Assembly: GCA_944386565.1 (NCBI GenBank)
Contig: CALXBO010000013.1
Location: forward strand, 1 to 51,289
DNA length: 51,289 nucleotides
Source: an uncultured Ruthenibacterium sp.
Lineage (GTDB): Bacteria; Bacillota; Clostridia; Oscillospirales; Ruminococcaceae
Direction: 5' to 3'
Of the stretch, positions 24,627 through 33,555 are shown in pieces (position 1 is the first letter of the stretch; every line of letters begins with the position of its first letter). Both the position numbers and the translations under genes were made by a program. The notes beneath the pieces are model-generated. The model had not been told where the DNA came from. It searched no databases and saw only the letters and a program-made list of their open reading frames with translations.

Positions 24627-26063
24627 ATGGCAGACAGTGCCAGACGAAAATCCAATCACAGCATCGACCGTTTTTTGCTCGTCACGATGCTGCGCCGGTT
24701 TTACCGGGAGAGCCTGATCTTTCTCGGGCCGCGCGAAGAGCTGCGCCGTCTGGAGGGCAGCTGGACGCAGAATGAGCGGGAGACGTGGGCGACGGACCGT
24801 GTGCTGACCGCGCCGGTGATCGCCCGCGCGATGAACGTGTGGCTCTATGACGACGACGCCGAACAGCTGAAGCTGGAGGACGGCGCGCAGCTCGGCGCGC
24901 TGAAAGAGCTGATGCGGCTGCAGTATGACAGCGACAGCGAGATCGCATCGCTGCGCGCGCTGCGGGAGGCCTCGCCGCGCACCGAGGTGGGCATCCAGCG
25001 CAAGACGGCCGCAAACCTGCTGGGGGAGCTTGCGGAATTCGAGCAGCGGCTGTGTCGGATGCAGGATGAAACGCAGGCGGATTCCGTCGCGGCACGCCTG
25101 CAGGGGTTCCGTCTGCGCGCATGCGGGAAGAAAGATCTGTACCGCGTCACGCCCGTGGGGCAGACCGAGCACAACATGGCCGCCGTACAGACTGCGTTCT
25201 ATCCGTTCCTCGGCACAGATGACGCGCGCGCCGTGCTCGACGGGCTGCTGTTGTCGGAGCCGGGGCGTCAGGCAATGGACGAAGTGCTCGAGGGGCGCGC
25301 GCCGCAGTCGTTCGGCCGCGGAAACGGCCTGACGGAAATGCTTGCCCGCGCGCTCGACGCCGTGCGGCGCACACAGGAATTCTATTCGCTCGGTGAGGGT
25401 GAAGAAAGCAAAGGAGAATTCTGGTACGAGCTGCGCTATCACACCTGGAAGTGGACAAACGGCCGTCTGCGCCTTGTGCCGCGCAAAAAGCCCGTCCGGA
25501 TGCTGCCGTGGCAGGTGGTGTACAGCAACGGATATTTTTATCTCGCGGGCCTGCGGCTCGACCTTGACCCGGCCGTCACGGGCGGGAAGGACGAGAACGG
25601 GCAGCTTGTCTTTTCCAATCTCCGGCTCGACCGCGTCTCGGATCTGCGGCAGACGGACGCCTCCGGCGGGATGCTCGAGGGATACAGCGTGAGAGACCTG
25701 CGCCGTCTGGGGCAGGCGCTCGGCGGGCGGTTTCCGGGCGGCGCGTTCGGATACCGCAACGACAGCACCATCATGTATTCCGGCGTGCCCGAGACGCTGT
25801 ACATCGACTGCGACGAGAGCCTGATGAACAGCGCCGTGGACGACTTCGGCCGCGAGAACCTCGCGCGGGAGATGCCGCTGGCGCGGCCGGGATGGGTGCG
25901 CATCCGGGTGAAACAGGCCGTGTGGGAGGGTGCGAAGCTGTGGCTGCTGCAGCACGCGGAGAAGTGCGTCCTGTCGGATGTGCCCGGGCAGGAGGAAAAA
26001 CGCCGCGAGCTGGAAGCTGTATTTGCCGCAGCGGCGCGGCGCCTCGGCGGAAAAGAAGAATAA
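24627..26063 (+). CDS. WYL-domain protein, probable transcriptional regulator
   Basis: Encodes 478 residues. The WYL domain lies around residues 285-345: PWQVVYSNGYFYLAGLRL, then an acidic loop, then VFSNLRLDRVSDLRQT, which is the usual WYL strand pattern. After it a WCX-type C-terminal extension contains VRIRVKQAVWEGAKLWLLQHA and a final helical tail. The N terminus (RFLLVTMLRRFYRE) may be a winged-helix-like DNA-binding part, but I cannot see a standard HTH with confidence. The ATG at 24627 fits AAAGGGGA (24611-24617); an in-frame ATG at 24618 would touch the ribosome site. WYL proteins often regulate defence genes and sense nucleic acid or nucleotide ligands. It probably binds the palindromes at 17967 and 24545. 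Confidence 0.82.
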   Translation: MADSARRKSNHSIDRFLLVTMLRRFYRESLIFLGPREELRRLEGSWTQNERETWATDRVLTAPVIARAMNVWLYDDDAEQLKLEDGAQLGALKELMRLQYDSDSEIASLRALREASPRTEVGIQRKTAANLLGELAEFEQRLCRMQDETQADSVAARLQGFRLRACGKKDLYRVTPVGQTEHNMAAVQTAFYPFLGTDDARAVLDGLLLSEPGRQAMDEVLEGRAPQSFGRGNGLTEMLARALDAVRRTQEFYSLGEGEESKGEFWYELRYHTWKWTNGRLRLVPRKKPVRMLPWQVVYSNGYFYLAGLRLDLDPAVTGGKDENGQLVFSNLRLDRVSDLRQTDASGGMLEGYSVRDLRRLGQALGGRFPGGAFGYRNDSTIMYSGVPETLYIDCDESLMNSAVDDFGRENLAREMPLARPGWVRIRVKQAVWEGAKLWLLQHAEKCVLSDVPGQEEKRRELEAVFAAAARRLGGKEE

Positions 26064-26105
26064 AAAGCGCAGCCTCCGCGTCCCGGAAAAGGACGCGGGG
26101 GCTGC
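26062..26105 (-). terminator. Terminator of the glycosyltransferase (possibly shared)
   Basis: GCAGCCTCCGCGTCC (26069-26083) pairs with GGACGCGGGGGCTGC (26091-26105) with one wobble. Read on the minus strand it is followed by a T run (plus A residues 26062-26066). The plus-strand WYL gene ends right at its base. Confidence 0.75.
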
Positions 26106-26130
26106 ATGGTTCAAAGGGCGTTCTGCCGCG

Positions 26131-27402
26131 TCACCAGACGCGGCCGCGCCCCGAAAGGTGGGCGATGTAGCCTGCCAGAGCCGCCGTGCTCTGCAGCGGC
26201 TGGAAGAAAAAGAGAAACAGGAGGAATCCGCCGAGCGGGCGTGCGAACGGGATGCCCAGCGAGCGTTGGAACCGGTAGAGCGTGAAGTAGATCGCGGCGT
26301 TTACCGCCAGCATCAGGAGCGTCAGGATGCCCACGAACCACGGATGGCCGCACAGCGCGAGGATCACGCCGGGGATGAAGCCCGTGACGTAGGCGAGGTC
26401 GAGCGCGATCACCGCGAGGTTCACGCGGGTGAACCAGCGCGCGTAGAACGAGGGCTGACGGCGCGGCGGCACGGCTGCGAGCCCCTCGAACATACCCATC
26501 GCCCAGCGCTTGCGCTGGCGGAAAAAGCCTCCGAGTGATTCGGGCACATCGGTGTATGCCACGGCGCGCGGCTCGTAGCTGGACGTCCGTCCTGTCGAGA
26601 GCAGGCGGTACGTCAGCACGATGTCCTCGCCCATGCATTCCTCCCAGCCGCCCGCCTCGCGCACGGCGCACGTCTCATAGGCGCTGAACGCGCCCTGCGC
26701 CACGAGCGTCGAGCCGTAGCTTCCCTGATACCGCTTGATGGCCGCGATGCTGAGCAGGTAGTCGTACGTCTGCATCGACGCGATGACGCTGCTTCCGCCG
26801 TTGCCGACGAACAGATTTCCGGCGGCGCAGACGCTGCCGCGCGCCGTGATGTGGTTCATCAGATTCTGCACGGCGGTCTTTTCCAGTACCGTGTCGGCGT
26901 CGAGCGTCAGGAAGTACGGTGTGCGCACCATCGCAAGGCCCTTGTTCAGCGCGTTCGACTTGCCCGCACGGCGGCAGAACACGAGTTCGAGCGTGCGCCC
27001 GGCGGGCGCTTCGGCGCACAGATTTTTCACCACGCAGGCCGTGCCGTCGGTCGAGCCGTTGTCAATGACGATCAGCCGGATGCGGCCCGCGTACGTCTGC
27101 GCGAACACGGAGCGGATGGCGCGGGCAATGCCGGCTTCCTCGTTGTGCGCGCTCATGAGGATCGTTACAGGCATCGACGTGCGGCGCAGGCGGGGAAGCG
27201 ACCGGTTCAGAAGGTTCGACACGAGCATCGCGCTCATCAGAAAACCCGGCAGCAGCGCGATGCCGAAGATCACCCACCACACGTACGCCGCGGGCAGAAA
27301 TTCCGACACCGCTTCGGCCCAGCGCCGCGCAAACAGCAGCGAGACCGCGAGCCAGACCACGGAAAATGCGACCGACACGATGAATTTCGTTTTCGCTTTC
27401 AC
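26131..27402 (-). CDS. Membrane glycosyltransferase family 2 (processive polysaccharide synthase type)
   Basis: Encodes 423 residues. Two N-terminal membrane helices (about 8-25 and 37-58) precede a GT2 catalytic domain with an NGSTDGT loop, LDADTVL (DxD), GEDIVLTYRL (acceptor Asp) and the QRKRW processivity motif at about residues 307-311. Three or four more helices follow. This order fits NdvC/IcaA/hyaluronan-synthase-like enzymes that polymerise and export a beta-linked polysaccharide. The sugar cannot be told. The start is the GTG at 27402 after AGAGGTGATC; the open frame continues upstream without a ribosome site or family similarity. No accessory synthesis genes are adjacent. Confidence 0.85.
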   Translation of the reverse strand: MKAKTKFIVSVAFSVVWLAVSLLFARRWAEAVSEFLPAAYVWWVIFGIALLPGFLMSAMLVSNLLNRSLPRLRRTSMPVTILMSAHNEEAGIARAIRSVFAQTYAGRIRLIVIDNGSTDGTACVVKNLCAEAPAGRTLELVFCRRAGKSNALNKGLAMVRTPYFLTLDADTVLEKTAVQNLMNHITARGSVCAAGNLFVGNGGSSVIASMQTYDYLLSIAAIKRYQGSYGSTLVAQGAFSAYETCAVREAGGWEECMGEDIVLTYRLLSTGRTSSYEPRAVAYTDVPESLGGFFRQRKRWAMGMFEGLAAVPPRRQPSFYARWFTRVNLAVIALDLAYVTGFIPGVILALCGHPWFVGILTLLMLAVNAAIYFTLYRFQRSLGIPFARPLGGFLLFLFFFQPLQSTAALAGYIAHLSGRGRVW

Positions 27403-27484
27403 ACGATCACCTCTTTTGCCGCAGGCTATGCCGGGCGCGGCAAAGGGGTGAGAAGCGCCGGAAACGTGAAATGCGCGTTTACGA

Positions 27485-27533
27485 AAAAAAGAGATCCCCG
27501 GCCCGCAAAACGCAGGCTGAAGCTCTCTTTTTT
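27485..27533. terminator. Terminator of the M20 hydrolase gene
   Basis: AAAAAAGAGA (27485-27494) is the exact reverse complement of TCTCTTTTTT (27524-27533), with an inner hairpin GCCCGC/GCAGGC-like pairing in between. It lies about 28 bases beyond the stop of the minus-strand hydrolase. Confidence 0.65.
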
Positions 27534-27560
27534 GCATGATTTGCTTTTTTTCGGGAATGC

Positions 27561-28661
27561 TTAGGGCATACGCACGAGCGCACGCCATGCGCCGAACCCG
27601 GCTTCGAGTACGGATTCGTCGAAATCGAACGTGTCGGCGTGCAGCGGCGGCGTGTCGCCCGTGCCGAGCAACAGAAACACGCCCGGCAGCGCGCGCTGGT
27701 AAAAGGCGAAGTCCTCGGCAATCATCAGCGGCGCGTCCAGCAGCTCCATCTCCGGCAGCGCTGCGCGCACGGAGGAAAACAGCGCTTCGTCGTTGCACAC
27801 GGGCGGATATCCCTCGGAAAAGTGCAGTTCAAAGCGGCATCCGCTGTCCGTTTCCAGCGCCCGGGCGAGCGCGCCGAGCCGTGCTTTGGCGGCCTCGAAT
27901 GCCTCGTCCGAAAACACGCGCAGGCTGCCCAGAAGCTGTGACCGCGCGCTCAGCGCATTGCGCACCGTGCCGCTCTCCATGCGGCCGAATTTCAGAAGAC
28001 ACGGCCCGAATTCGCGCCGCACGCCGTTCATCACGTCGCTTGCGCCGCACACAAAGCGCACCGCGGCCAGCAGCGCGTCCGCGCCCTCCTCGGCGCGCGC
28101 AATGTGCGCGCTTTTGCCGCGCACCGTCACCGTCGTCTCGCTCGAGCGCGCCAGAAGCGGCCCCGGACGCGAAACGATGCGCCCGGCGGGGATGCCCGGC
28201 CACAGATGAAAGCCGAAGATGCGGTCGGCGTGATATTCCCCGAAAACACCCGATTCGCACACGAACTTTGCGCCGCCCGTCGTCTCCTCCGCGGGCTGGA
28301 ACACGAACAGCACGTTGCGCGGCAGTTCACTGAGATGTTCCGCCACGTCGCACGCCAGCGCAAGCGCCATCGCCATATGGCCGTCGTGCCCGCAGGCGTG
28401 CATGCGCCCGGCGTGGCGCGAGGCGTACGGTGCGCCGGTCTGCTCCGCGACGGGCAGCGCGTCCATGTCCGCGCGCACGGCGGCCGTATGAGGTTTTCCC
28501 GCATCGAAGAATGCGCACACAGCGCCGCGGGACGGGGAAAATACGCGGCAGGGCAGCGGCTCCAGAACGCGGCGGACGATGGCGGACGTCTCGGGCAAAT
28601 CGAAATCCAATTCCGGGACGGCGTGCAGCTCCCGGCGGAGATTCGAGAGCATCGAATGCAT
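27561..28661 (-). CDS. M20 family amidohydrolase, candidate N-acetyldiaminopimelate deacetylase
   Basis: Encodes 366 residues of the M20D hippurate-hydrolase/deacetylase family. The N terminus has the RRELHAVPELDF motif. Metal-binding parts are RADMDALPV, HACGHDGHM and FQPAEETTGGA, with a further His in FGFHLWPG. Length and motifs match B. subtilis DapL, which removes acetate from N-acetyl-LL-diaminopimelate. The adjacent lysine operon carries the matching acetyltransferase (dapH type), so I infer DapL function; other acyl-amino-acid substrates are possible. The ATG at 28661 has AAAGGAGC ahead. It is transcribed from its own promoter back to back with the lysA promoter. Confidence 0.82.
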   Translation of the reverse strand: MHSMLSNLRRELHAVPELDFDLPETSAIVRRVLEPLPCRVFSPSRGAVCAFFDAGKPHTAAVRADMDALPVAEQTGAPYASRHAGRMHACGHDGHMAMALALACDVAEHLSELPRNVLFVFQPAEETTGGAKFVCESGVFGEYHADRIFGFHLWPGIPAGRIVSRPGPLLARSSETTVTVRGKSAHIARAEEGADALLAAVRFVCGASDVMNGVRREFGPCLLKFGRMESGTVRNALSARSQLLGSLRVFSDEAFEAAKARLGALARALETDSGCRFELHFSEGYPPVCNDEALFSSVRAALPEMELLDAPLMIAEDFAFYQRALPGVFLLLGTGDTPPLHADTFDFDESVLEAGFGAWRALVRMP

Positions 28662-28692
28662 AAAGATGCTCCTTTCTTCGTTTCTTATCCGT

Positions 28693-28721
28693 ATTATACG
28701 CGCGGAAAACCCGGTTAGCAA
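28693..28721 (-). promoter_or_regulatory. Promoter of the M20 hydrolase
   Basis: On the minus strand: TTGCTA (28716-28721), 17 bases and TATAAT (28693-28698). Its -35 lies 12 bases from the -35 of the divergent lysA promoter. Confidence 0.8.
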
Positions 28722-28733
28722 GCGAAAAAGTGC

Positions 28734-28762
28734 TTGACAGAGAAAACAGTGCATGATAGAAT
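28734..28762 (+). promoter_or_regulatory. Promoter of the lysine biosynthesis operon
   Basis: TTGACA (28734-28739), 17 bases and TAGAAT (28757-28762). Transcription should start near 28769, just before the riboswitch aptamer. Confidence 0.85.
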
Positions 28763-28783
28763 ATACGAAAATTTATACGCCTT

Positions 28784-28942
28784 GGATAGAGGCGCGGGGA
28801 AGAAGAGCTTCGGGAGAGCCGGCAGGCGAAGACACCGGAGCGGGGCAACTCCGCCGAATCCGGGCGCCGGGCACGGCGGCCGGGTGGGGCCGTGGAGAAC
28901 ATCTGCGGGACTGTCTGCGTGAAATGCGCAGGTGCGCTATCC
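28784..28942 (+). promoter_or_regulatory. Lysine riboswitch (L box) aptamer
   Basis: The P1 helix is visible as GGATAG (28784-28789) with CTATCC (28937-28942). Conserved L-box pieces are the GATAGAGGCGCG start, an AAGAAGAGC loop region, a GCAACTCCGCCGAA junction segment, a GGGACTGTC element and a GGTGCGCTATC end, in the order seen in B. subtilis lysC leaders. It lies between a strong promoter and an intrinsic terminator ahead of lysA. Lysine binding should therefore favour termination of the lysA-dapF-dapA-dapB-dapH transcript. Confidence 0.88.
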
Positions 28943-28979
28943 TTGCTGAGCGATGTTTTCCGGGCCCGGAAAAGAATAC

Positions 28980-29018
28980 ATGCGCCGGTGAGGTCACGCA
29001 CCTCACCGGCGCATTTTT
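28980..29018 (+). terminator. Riboswitch-controlled terminator before lysA
   Basis: TGCGCCGGTGAGG (28981-28993) pairs with CCTCACCGGCGCA (29001-29013), followed by five T. It is the expression platform of the lysine riboswitch, 33 bases upstream of the lysA start. Confidence 0.9.
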
Positions 29019-29050
29019 GTACTCAAAACCGGAAAGGAAGCGTAAAGTCT

Positions 29051-30319
29051 ATGGAAAACATCCTGCACATCGGCGGCGTCAGCGCCGCGGAACTGGCTGC
29101 CGCGTTCGGCACGCCGCTGCTGGTCTACGATGAGGAGATGCTCCGAAAGCGGCTGCGCGAATACCGGGAGTGCATGACAAACAAAAAGTTTTCCACACGC
29201 GTTGCGTATGCGGGGAAAACTTTTCTGTGCAAGGCGATGGCGAAACTTGTGCGCGAAGAGGGCGCTTCACTCGACGTCGTCAGCGGCGGCGAACTGCACT
29301 GCGCGCTCGCGGCCGGGTTCCCGGCGAAAGACATCGTGTTCCACGGCAACAACAAAACGCCGGACGAGCTGCGCGCGGCGCTCGAAGCGGGCGTCGGGAC
29401 CATCGTGGTGGACAATCTGCCCGAGTGCGAGGCGCTCGCGGCGCTGACGCGTCAGACAGGCACGCAGGCCGATGTGCTTTTGCGCGTGAACCCCGGCGTC
29501 GAGGCGCACACGCACAAATACATCATCACCGCGCATCCGGACAGCAAATTCGGCGTGTCGGTAACACGCCGGGACGAGTTGTACGCGGTACTCGGGACGA
29601 TGCGCGCGAGCGGGACGCTGCACTTCCGCGGATTTCACGCACACATCGGCAGCCAGATCTTCGACAAAGCGGCGTTCGCCGCCGAAATCGAAGCGCTGGC
29701 GGCGCTCGCGCAGGAGACGCAGCAGCGCGGCTGGCCCGCGGAGGTCTTCGACCTCGGCGGCGGCTTCGCGGCCCGGTACACCGATGAGGACGCGCCCATC
29801 CCCGTGCCGGAGGTGTGCAAAACCGTTCTGGAGACATGTGCGAGAGAGACGGAGGAGAGACACCTCGCGCTGCGCGAGGTGTGGATCGAGCCCGGCCGCT
29901 CCGTCGCGGGCGAGGCGGGCACGACGCTCTACACCGCCGGCTGGCAGAAGACGACGGATCACCGGCAGTATGTGTTCGTGGACGGCGGCATGGCCGACAA
30001 CATCCGCCCGGCGCTGTACGAAGCGCAGTACAGCTGTGACGCCGCGGCGCGCATGAACGAAGCGAAAACGCAGACGTATACCGTCGCGGGCAAGTGCTGC
30101 GAGAGCGGCGACATCCTCATCGAATCCGCGCTCTTGCCGCCGCTCGAGACGGGCGACCTGCTCGCGGTGTACACCACCGGCGCGTACTGCTATTCGATGG
30201 CGAGCAACTACAACCACCTCGGCCGTCCCGCCGTCGTGTTCGCGCGCGGCGGAACAGCGCGGTGCGTGCTGCGCCGCGAGACGCCGCAGGACCTGTTGTA
30301 TCTCGAGACGGAGGAGTGA
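29051..30319 (+). CDS. lysA: Diaminopimelate decarboxylase
   Basis: Encodes 422 residues, the usual LysA length. The PLP-binding region reads YAGKTFLCKAM near the N terminus, with the family strand order after it: SLDVVSGGEL, VFHGNNKTP, LRVNPGVEAHTHKYI, FHAHIGSQI, DLGGGFAARY and EPGRSVAG. The C-terminal CCESGDIL and GAYCYSMASNYN motifs supply substrate-contacting residues. It decarboxylates meso-diaminopimelate to lysine. The ATG at 29051 follows GGAAAGGAAG after the riboswitch terminator; earlier in-frame starts would lie within the leader. First of five tightly packed lysine genes. Confidence 0.95.
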   Translation: MENILHIGGVSAAELAAAFGTPLLVYDEEMLRKRLREYRECMTNKKFSTRVAYAGKTFLCKAMAKLVREEGASLDVVSGGELHCALAAGFPAKDIVFHGNNKTPDELRAALEAGVGTIVVDNLPECEALAALTRQTGTQADVLLRVNPGVEAHTHKYIITAHPDSKFGVSVTRRDELYAVLGTMRASGTLHFRGFHAHIGSQIFDKAAFAAEIEALAALAQETQQRGWPAEVFDLGGGFAARYTDEDAPIPVPEVCKTVLETCARETEERHLALREVWIEPGRSVAGEAGTTLYTAGWQKTTDHRQYVFVDGGMADNIRPALYEAQYSCDAAARMNEAKTQTYTVAGKCCESGDILIESALLPPLETGDLLAVYTTGAYCYSMASNYNHLGRPAVVFARGGTARCVLRRETPQDLLYLETEE

Positions 30320-30324
30320 AGAAC

Positions 30325-31149
30325 GTGAAACTGACGCTGACGAAATCCCACGGCTGCGGCAACGACTTCGTCCTGCTGCACGCAAAGGACGTGCGGGACA
30401 TCCCGCTTGAGCCGCTCATCCGCGCGGTGTGCGACCGGCGCACCGGCGTCGGGGCGGACGGCTTCATCCTCGCGGCGAAAGACCCGCTCACGATGCGCTT
30501 TTACAACGCCGACGGCAGTGCCGCGCCGATGTGCGGCAACGGCATCCGGTGTTTCGCGCGCTTCTGCCTGGAAGAGGGGCTCACGGATTCGGATTCGTTC
30601 CCGGTTCAGACGGGTGCGGGCGAAAAACAGGTGGACATTGTGTCCCGCGTGCCGTTCCTCGCGCGCATCGCGATGGGAAAGCCGGACTACCGCCCGGAGA
30701 TGGTCGGCGCGGCGCCCGGCACAGATCTTTGGGACTACACCCTCGAAGTGGACGATCTGCGCGTGACGCTGTGCAGCTTTTTCCTCTCGACCGTCCACAC
30801 CGTCTGGTTCGTGGACGACGCGGCGGACGACTCGCTGCTGCCGCTGGCGGAAAAAATCCACAGCCATCCGATGTTCGCGGAGAAGACGAACGTCAATCTT
30901 GTCGAAGTGATCGACAGTGCCACGATCCGTATGCGCACATGGGAGCGCGGCGTCGGCCCGACGCTCGCGTGCGGCACGGGCGCGTGCTCGGCCGTGCTCG
31001 CGGCTTATAAAAAAGGGCTGTGCGGCCCGGACGTCACGGTGCGTCTGCCGCGCGGAGAATTGTACATTTCCGTTGCGCCGGATGAGAGCGTCACGATGAC
31101 GGGCCCGGCGCAGCGCATTCTGAAGGGAGAGTATGAATATGAAGGCTGA
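30325..31149 (+). CDS. dapF: Diaminopimelate epimerase
   Basis: Encodes 274 residues from the GTG at 30325, which has GGAGGA (30310-30315) at ideal spacing; an in-frame GTG at 30316 overlapping the lysA stop is the alternative. The two catalytic cysteines are visible in MCGNGIRCFARF and TLACGTGACSAV, and the N terminus has the typical KSHGCGNDFVLL. It converts LL- to meso-diaminopimelate, feeding both peptidoglycan and LysA. The 3' end overlaps dapA. Confidence 0.95.
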   Translation: MKLTLTKSHGCGNDFVLLHAKDVRDIPLEPLIRAVCDRRTGVGADGFILAAKDPLTMRFYNADGSAAPMCGNGIRCFARFCLEEGLTDSDSFPVQTGAGEKQVDIVSRVPFLARIAMGKPDYRPEMVGAAPGTDLWDYTLEVDDLRVTLCSFFLSTVHTVWFVDDAADDSLLPLAEKIHSHPMFAEKTNVNLVEVIDSATIRMRTWERGVGPTLACGTGACSAVLAAYKKGLCGPDVTVRLPRGELYISVAPDESVTMTGPAQRILKGEYEYEG

Positions 31150-32026
31150 AGTCATCCGCGGCTCCATCGTCGCGCTCGTCACGCCGTTCCGCGAGGACGG
31201 CTCCGTCGATTTCGAATCGCTCGGAAACCTCATCGACTTCCACCTCGCCAACCGCACCGACGCCATCCTCGTGCTGGGCACAACGGGCGAATCTTCCGCC
31301 ATGAGCCACGAGGAGGACGACGCGGTGTGTGAGTACACCGTAAAGCGCGTCGCGGGCCGCGTTCCCGTCATCGCGGGCAGCGGCTCGAACTGCACGCAGA
31401 CGATGCTCGAAAAGAGCCTCAGTTTTGAAAAGCTCGGTGCGGACGGCCTGTTGCTCATCTCGCCGTACTACAACAAGACCAACGACGAGGGGATGTACCT
31501 CCACTTCAAGACGGTCGCCGACGCGGTGAATATCCCGTGCATCCTCTACAATGTGCCCGGGCGCACCGGATGTTCCATCTCGGAGAACGTCGTGCGCCGC
31601 CTCGCCTCGCACCCGAACATCGCGGGCATCAAGGAGGCGTCGGGCAATCTGAGCTATGCCGCGAACATCGCGCGCTATCTCTCCGACGATTTCGTGATGT
31701 ACTCCGGCAACGACGACATCATCCTGCCGATGCTCTCGCTCGGCGCGAGCGGCGTCATCTCGGTGCTGGCGAACGTTGTGCCCGCCGAGACGCACGACAT
31801 GGTCATGGACTATCTCGAGGGCGACCGCGGCAAGGCGCTCGCGGCGCAGCTGAAGTATCTCGACCTCATCCACGCGATGTTCTGCGAGGTCAACCCCATC
31901 CCCGTCAAGGAGGCGCTGAACCTCATGGGGATGCAGGCGGGCAGCTACCGCCTGCCGCTCACGCGCATGGCACAGCCGAACCGGGAGCGTCTCGAGGCGG
32001 CGATGAAGGAGGTCGGGCTGCTGTGA
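31139..32026 (+). CDS. dapA: 4-hydroxy-tetrahydrodipicolinate synthase
   Basis: Encodes 295 residues. The N-terminal GSIVALVTPF, the GTTGESSAM loop, the Tyr in YNVPGRTGCS and the Schiff-base Lys in the GIKEASGN segment are all in place. It condenses pyruvate with aspartate semialdehyde, the first committed step to diaminopimelate. Two ATG codons compete (31133 and 31139). The second is preferred because GGGAGA (31125-31130) lies 8 bases ahead, while the first is only 2 bases from it. The end overlaps the dapB GTG. Confidence 0.95.
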   Translation: MKAEVIRGSIVALVTPFREDGSVDFESLGNLIDFHLANRTDAILVLGTTGESSAMSHEEDDAVCEYTVKRVAGRVPVIAGSGSNCTQTMLEKSLSFEKLGADGLLLISPYYNKTNDEGMYLHFKTVADAVNIPCILYNVPGRTGCSISENVVRRLASHPNIAGIKEASGNLSYAANIARYLSDDFVMYSGNDDIILPMLSLGASGVISVLANVVPAETHDMVMDYLEGDRGKALAAQLKYLDLIHAMFCEVNPIPVKEALNLMGMQAGSYRLPLTRMAQPNRERLEAAMKEVGLL

Positions 32027-32751
32027 AACAGCTTGTCGTGATCGGCGCGGGGCGCATGGGCACGGAGGTTGCAAATCTGGCCGCGCAGAGCGGCGAGTGG
32101 GAACTCGCGGCGCAGGTGGACGTGACGACGGCCGGGCTTCTGGAGACACTCGGCCGGGCGGACGCCGCCATTGATTTCTCCGCGCCGGGCAGCCTCGACG
32201 CCGTGGCGGCGTACGTGCGCCGCACGGGCACGCCGCTCGTCAGCGGCACCACGGGCCTGTCGACGCAGCAGATGGAGACGCTGCGCGCGCTCGGCGAAGA
32301 CGCGCCCGTTCTGTACAGCGCGAACTACTCCGTCGGCGTGGCCGTGCTGCGCCGCCTCGCGGCCGAGGCCGCACGGATGCTCGACGGCTTCGACATCGAG
32401 ATCGTCGAGACGCACCACAACAAGAAGGCCGACGCGCCCAGCGGCACGGCGAAGCTGCTGCTCGCGGCCGTTGACCCGGACGGCGCATGCAGCGCCGTTT
32501 ATGGGCGCGAGGGCATGTGCGGCGTGCGCACGGCGCGTGAGATCGGCGTGCACGCCGTGCGCGGCGGCACCGTCGCGGGCGAACACACCGTCGCGTTTTT
32601 TGGCGACAGCGAGGAAGTCAGACTCACGCACCGGGCCGACAGCCGCCGCATCTTCGCCGCGGGCGCGCTGCGCGCCGCGAAGGCGCTCGCCGCGCGCGAA
32701 CCCGGATTCTACACATTCGAGGAAATTCTCTTCACACAGGAGGAGCACTGA
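32023..32751 (+). CDS. dapB: 4-hydroxy-tetrahydrodipicolinate reductase
   Basis: Encodes 242 residues. The Rossmann motif is [11 protein letters not shown], followed by [17 protein letters not shown], the catalytic His region [17 protein letters not shown] and the C-terminal [14 protein letters not shown]. It reduces the DapA product with NAD(P)H. The GTG at 32023 overlaps the dapA stop (GTGA) and has AAGGAGG upstream. Length is normal. Confidence 0.95.
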   Translation: MKQLVVIGAGRMGTEVANLAAQSGEWELAAQVDVTTAGLLETLGRADAAIDFSAPGSLDAVAAYVRRTGTPLVSGTTGLSTQQMETLRALGEDAPVLYSANYSVGVAVLRRLAAEAARMLDGFDIEIVETHHNKKADAPSGTAKLLLAAVDPDGACSAVYGREGMCGVRTAREIGVHAVRGGTVAGEHTVAFFGDSEEVRLTHRADSRRIFAAGALRAAKALAAREPGFYTFEEILFTQEEH

Positions 32752-32752
32752 T

Positions 32753-33448
32753 ATGGACGCACAGGAAATCATCCGAACCATCGCCGAGGCGAAGAAAAAG
32801 ACCCCGGTGAAACTCATTATCCGCGAGAAAGCCCCCATCGACTACGGCAGCGCCAAGGTGTTCGGCGCTGCCGACAAGATCGTCTTCGGCGACTGGAACG
32901 AACTCGGCCCCATCCTCGCCGAACACGCCGCGGACATCGACGACATGGTCGTTGAAAACGACTGCCGCAACTCGGCCGTGCCGTTTCTCGACCTCAAGAA
33001 CATCAACGCGCGCATCGAACCGGGCGCGCTCATCCGCGACAAAGTCGAGATCGGCGACGGTGCGGTCATCATGATGGGCGCCATCCTCAACATCGGCGCC
33101 GTTGTGGGCGAGGGCACGATGATCGACATGGGCGCGGTGCTCGGCGGGCGCGCCACCGTGGGCAAACACTGCCACATCGGCGCGGGCGCGGTGCTCGCGG
33201 GCGTGATCGAGCCGGCCAGCGCCGTCCCCGTCGTCATCGAGGACGACGTGCTTGTGGGCGCGAACGCCGTCGTCATCGAGGGCGTCCGCGTGGGGAAGGG
33301 CGCGGTCGTCGCCGCGGGCAGCATCGTCATCCGCGACGTTCCGGCGGGCGCCGTCGTCGCGGGAGTGCCCGCGCGCGTCATCAAGGAGCAGAAGGACGAG
33401 ACGACCACTCAGAAAACGGCTCTGCAGGATGCGCTTCGAAGAATTTGA
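32753..33448 (+). CDS. dapH: Tetrahydrodipicolinate N-acetyltransferase
   Basis: Encodes 231 residues. The C-terminal two thirds are a left-handed beta-helix of hexapeptide repeats ([18 protein letters not shown], then [16 protein letters not shown], then [12 protein letters not shown]), and the N-terminal cap has the [13 protein letters not shown] pattern of DapH. It acetylates tetrahydrodipicolinate, so the pathway is the acetyl branch and needs an aminotransferase and the M20 deacetylase encoded divergently at 27561. Some annotators name it dapD. It starts one base after the dapB stop, with CAGGAGGAG upstream, and closes the operon. No clear terminator follows. Confidence 0.93.
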   Translation: MDAQEIIRTIAEAKKKTPVKLIIREKAPIDYGSAKVFGAADKIVFGDWNELGPILAEHAADIDDMVVENDCRNSAVPFLDLKNINARIEPGALIRDKVEIGDGAVIMMGAILNIGAVVGEGTMIDMGAVLGGRATVGKHCHIGAGAVLAGVIEPASAVPVVIEDDVLVGANAVVIEGVRVGKGAVVAAGSIVIRDVPAGAVVAGVPARVIKEQKDETTTQKTALQDALRRI

Positions 33449-33451
33449 CGA

Positions 33452-33460
33452 GAGTGCTAA
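33452..33460 (+). promoter_or_regulatory. CIRCE-like half site
   Basis: GAGTGCTAA equals the right arm of the CIRCE consensus and overlaps a TTGACG-like hexamer at its left, mimicking the full element 100 bases downstream. The left arm is missing, so HrcA binding is doubtful. Confidence 0.3.
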
Positions 33461-33555
33461 TTTTCTGAAAGGAAAATGAAGCGAGAAACGATACAACGAA
33501 TTATCGAGAAAAGAAAGCGGTTTATATCTGTAAAAATGTGACGAATTTGTGATTT

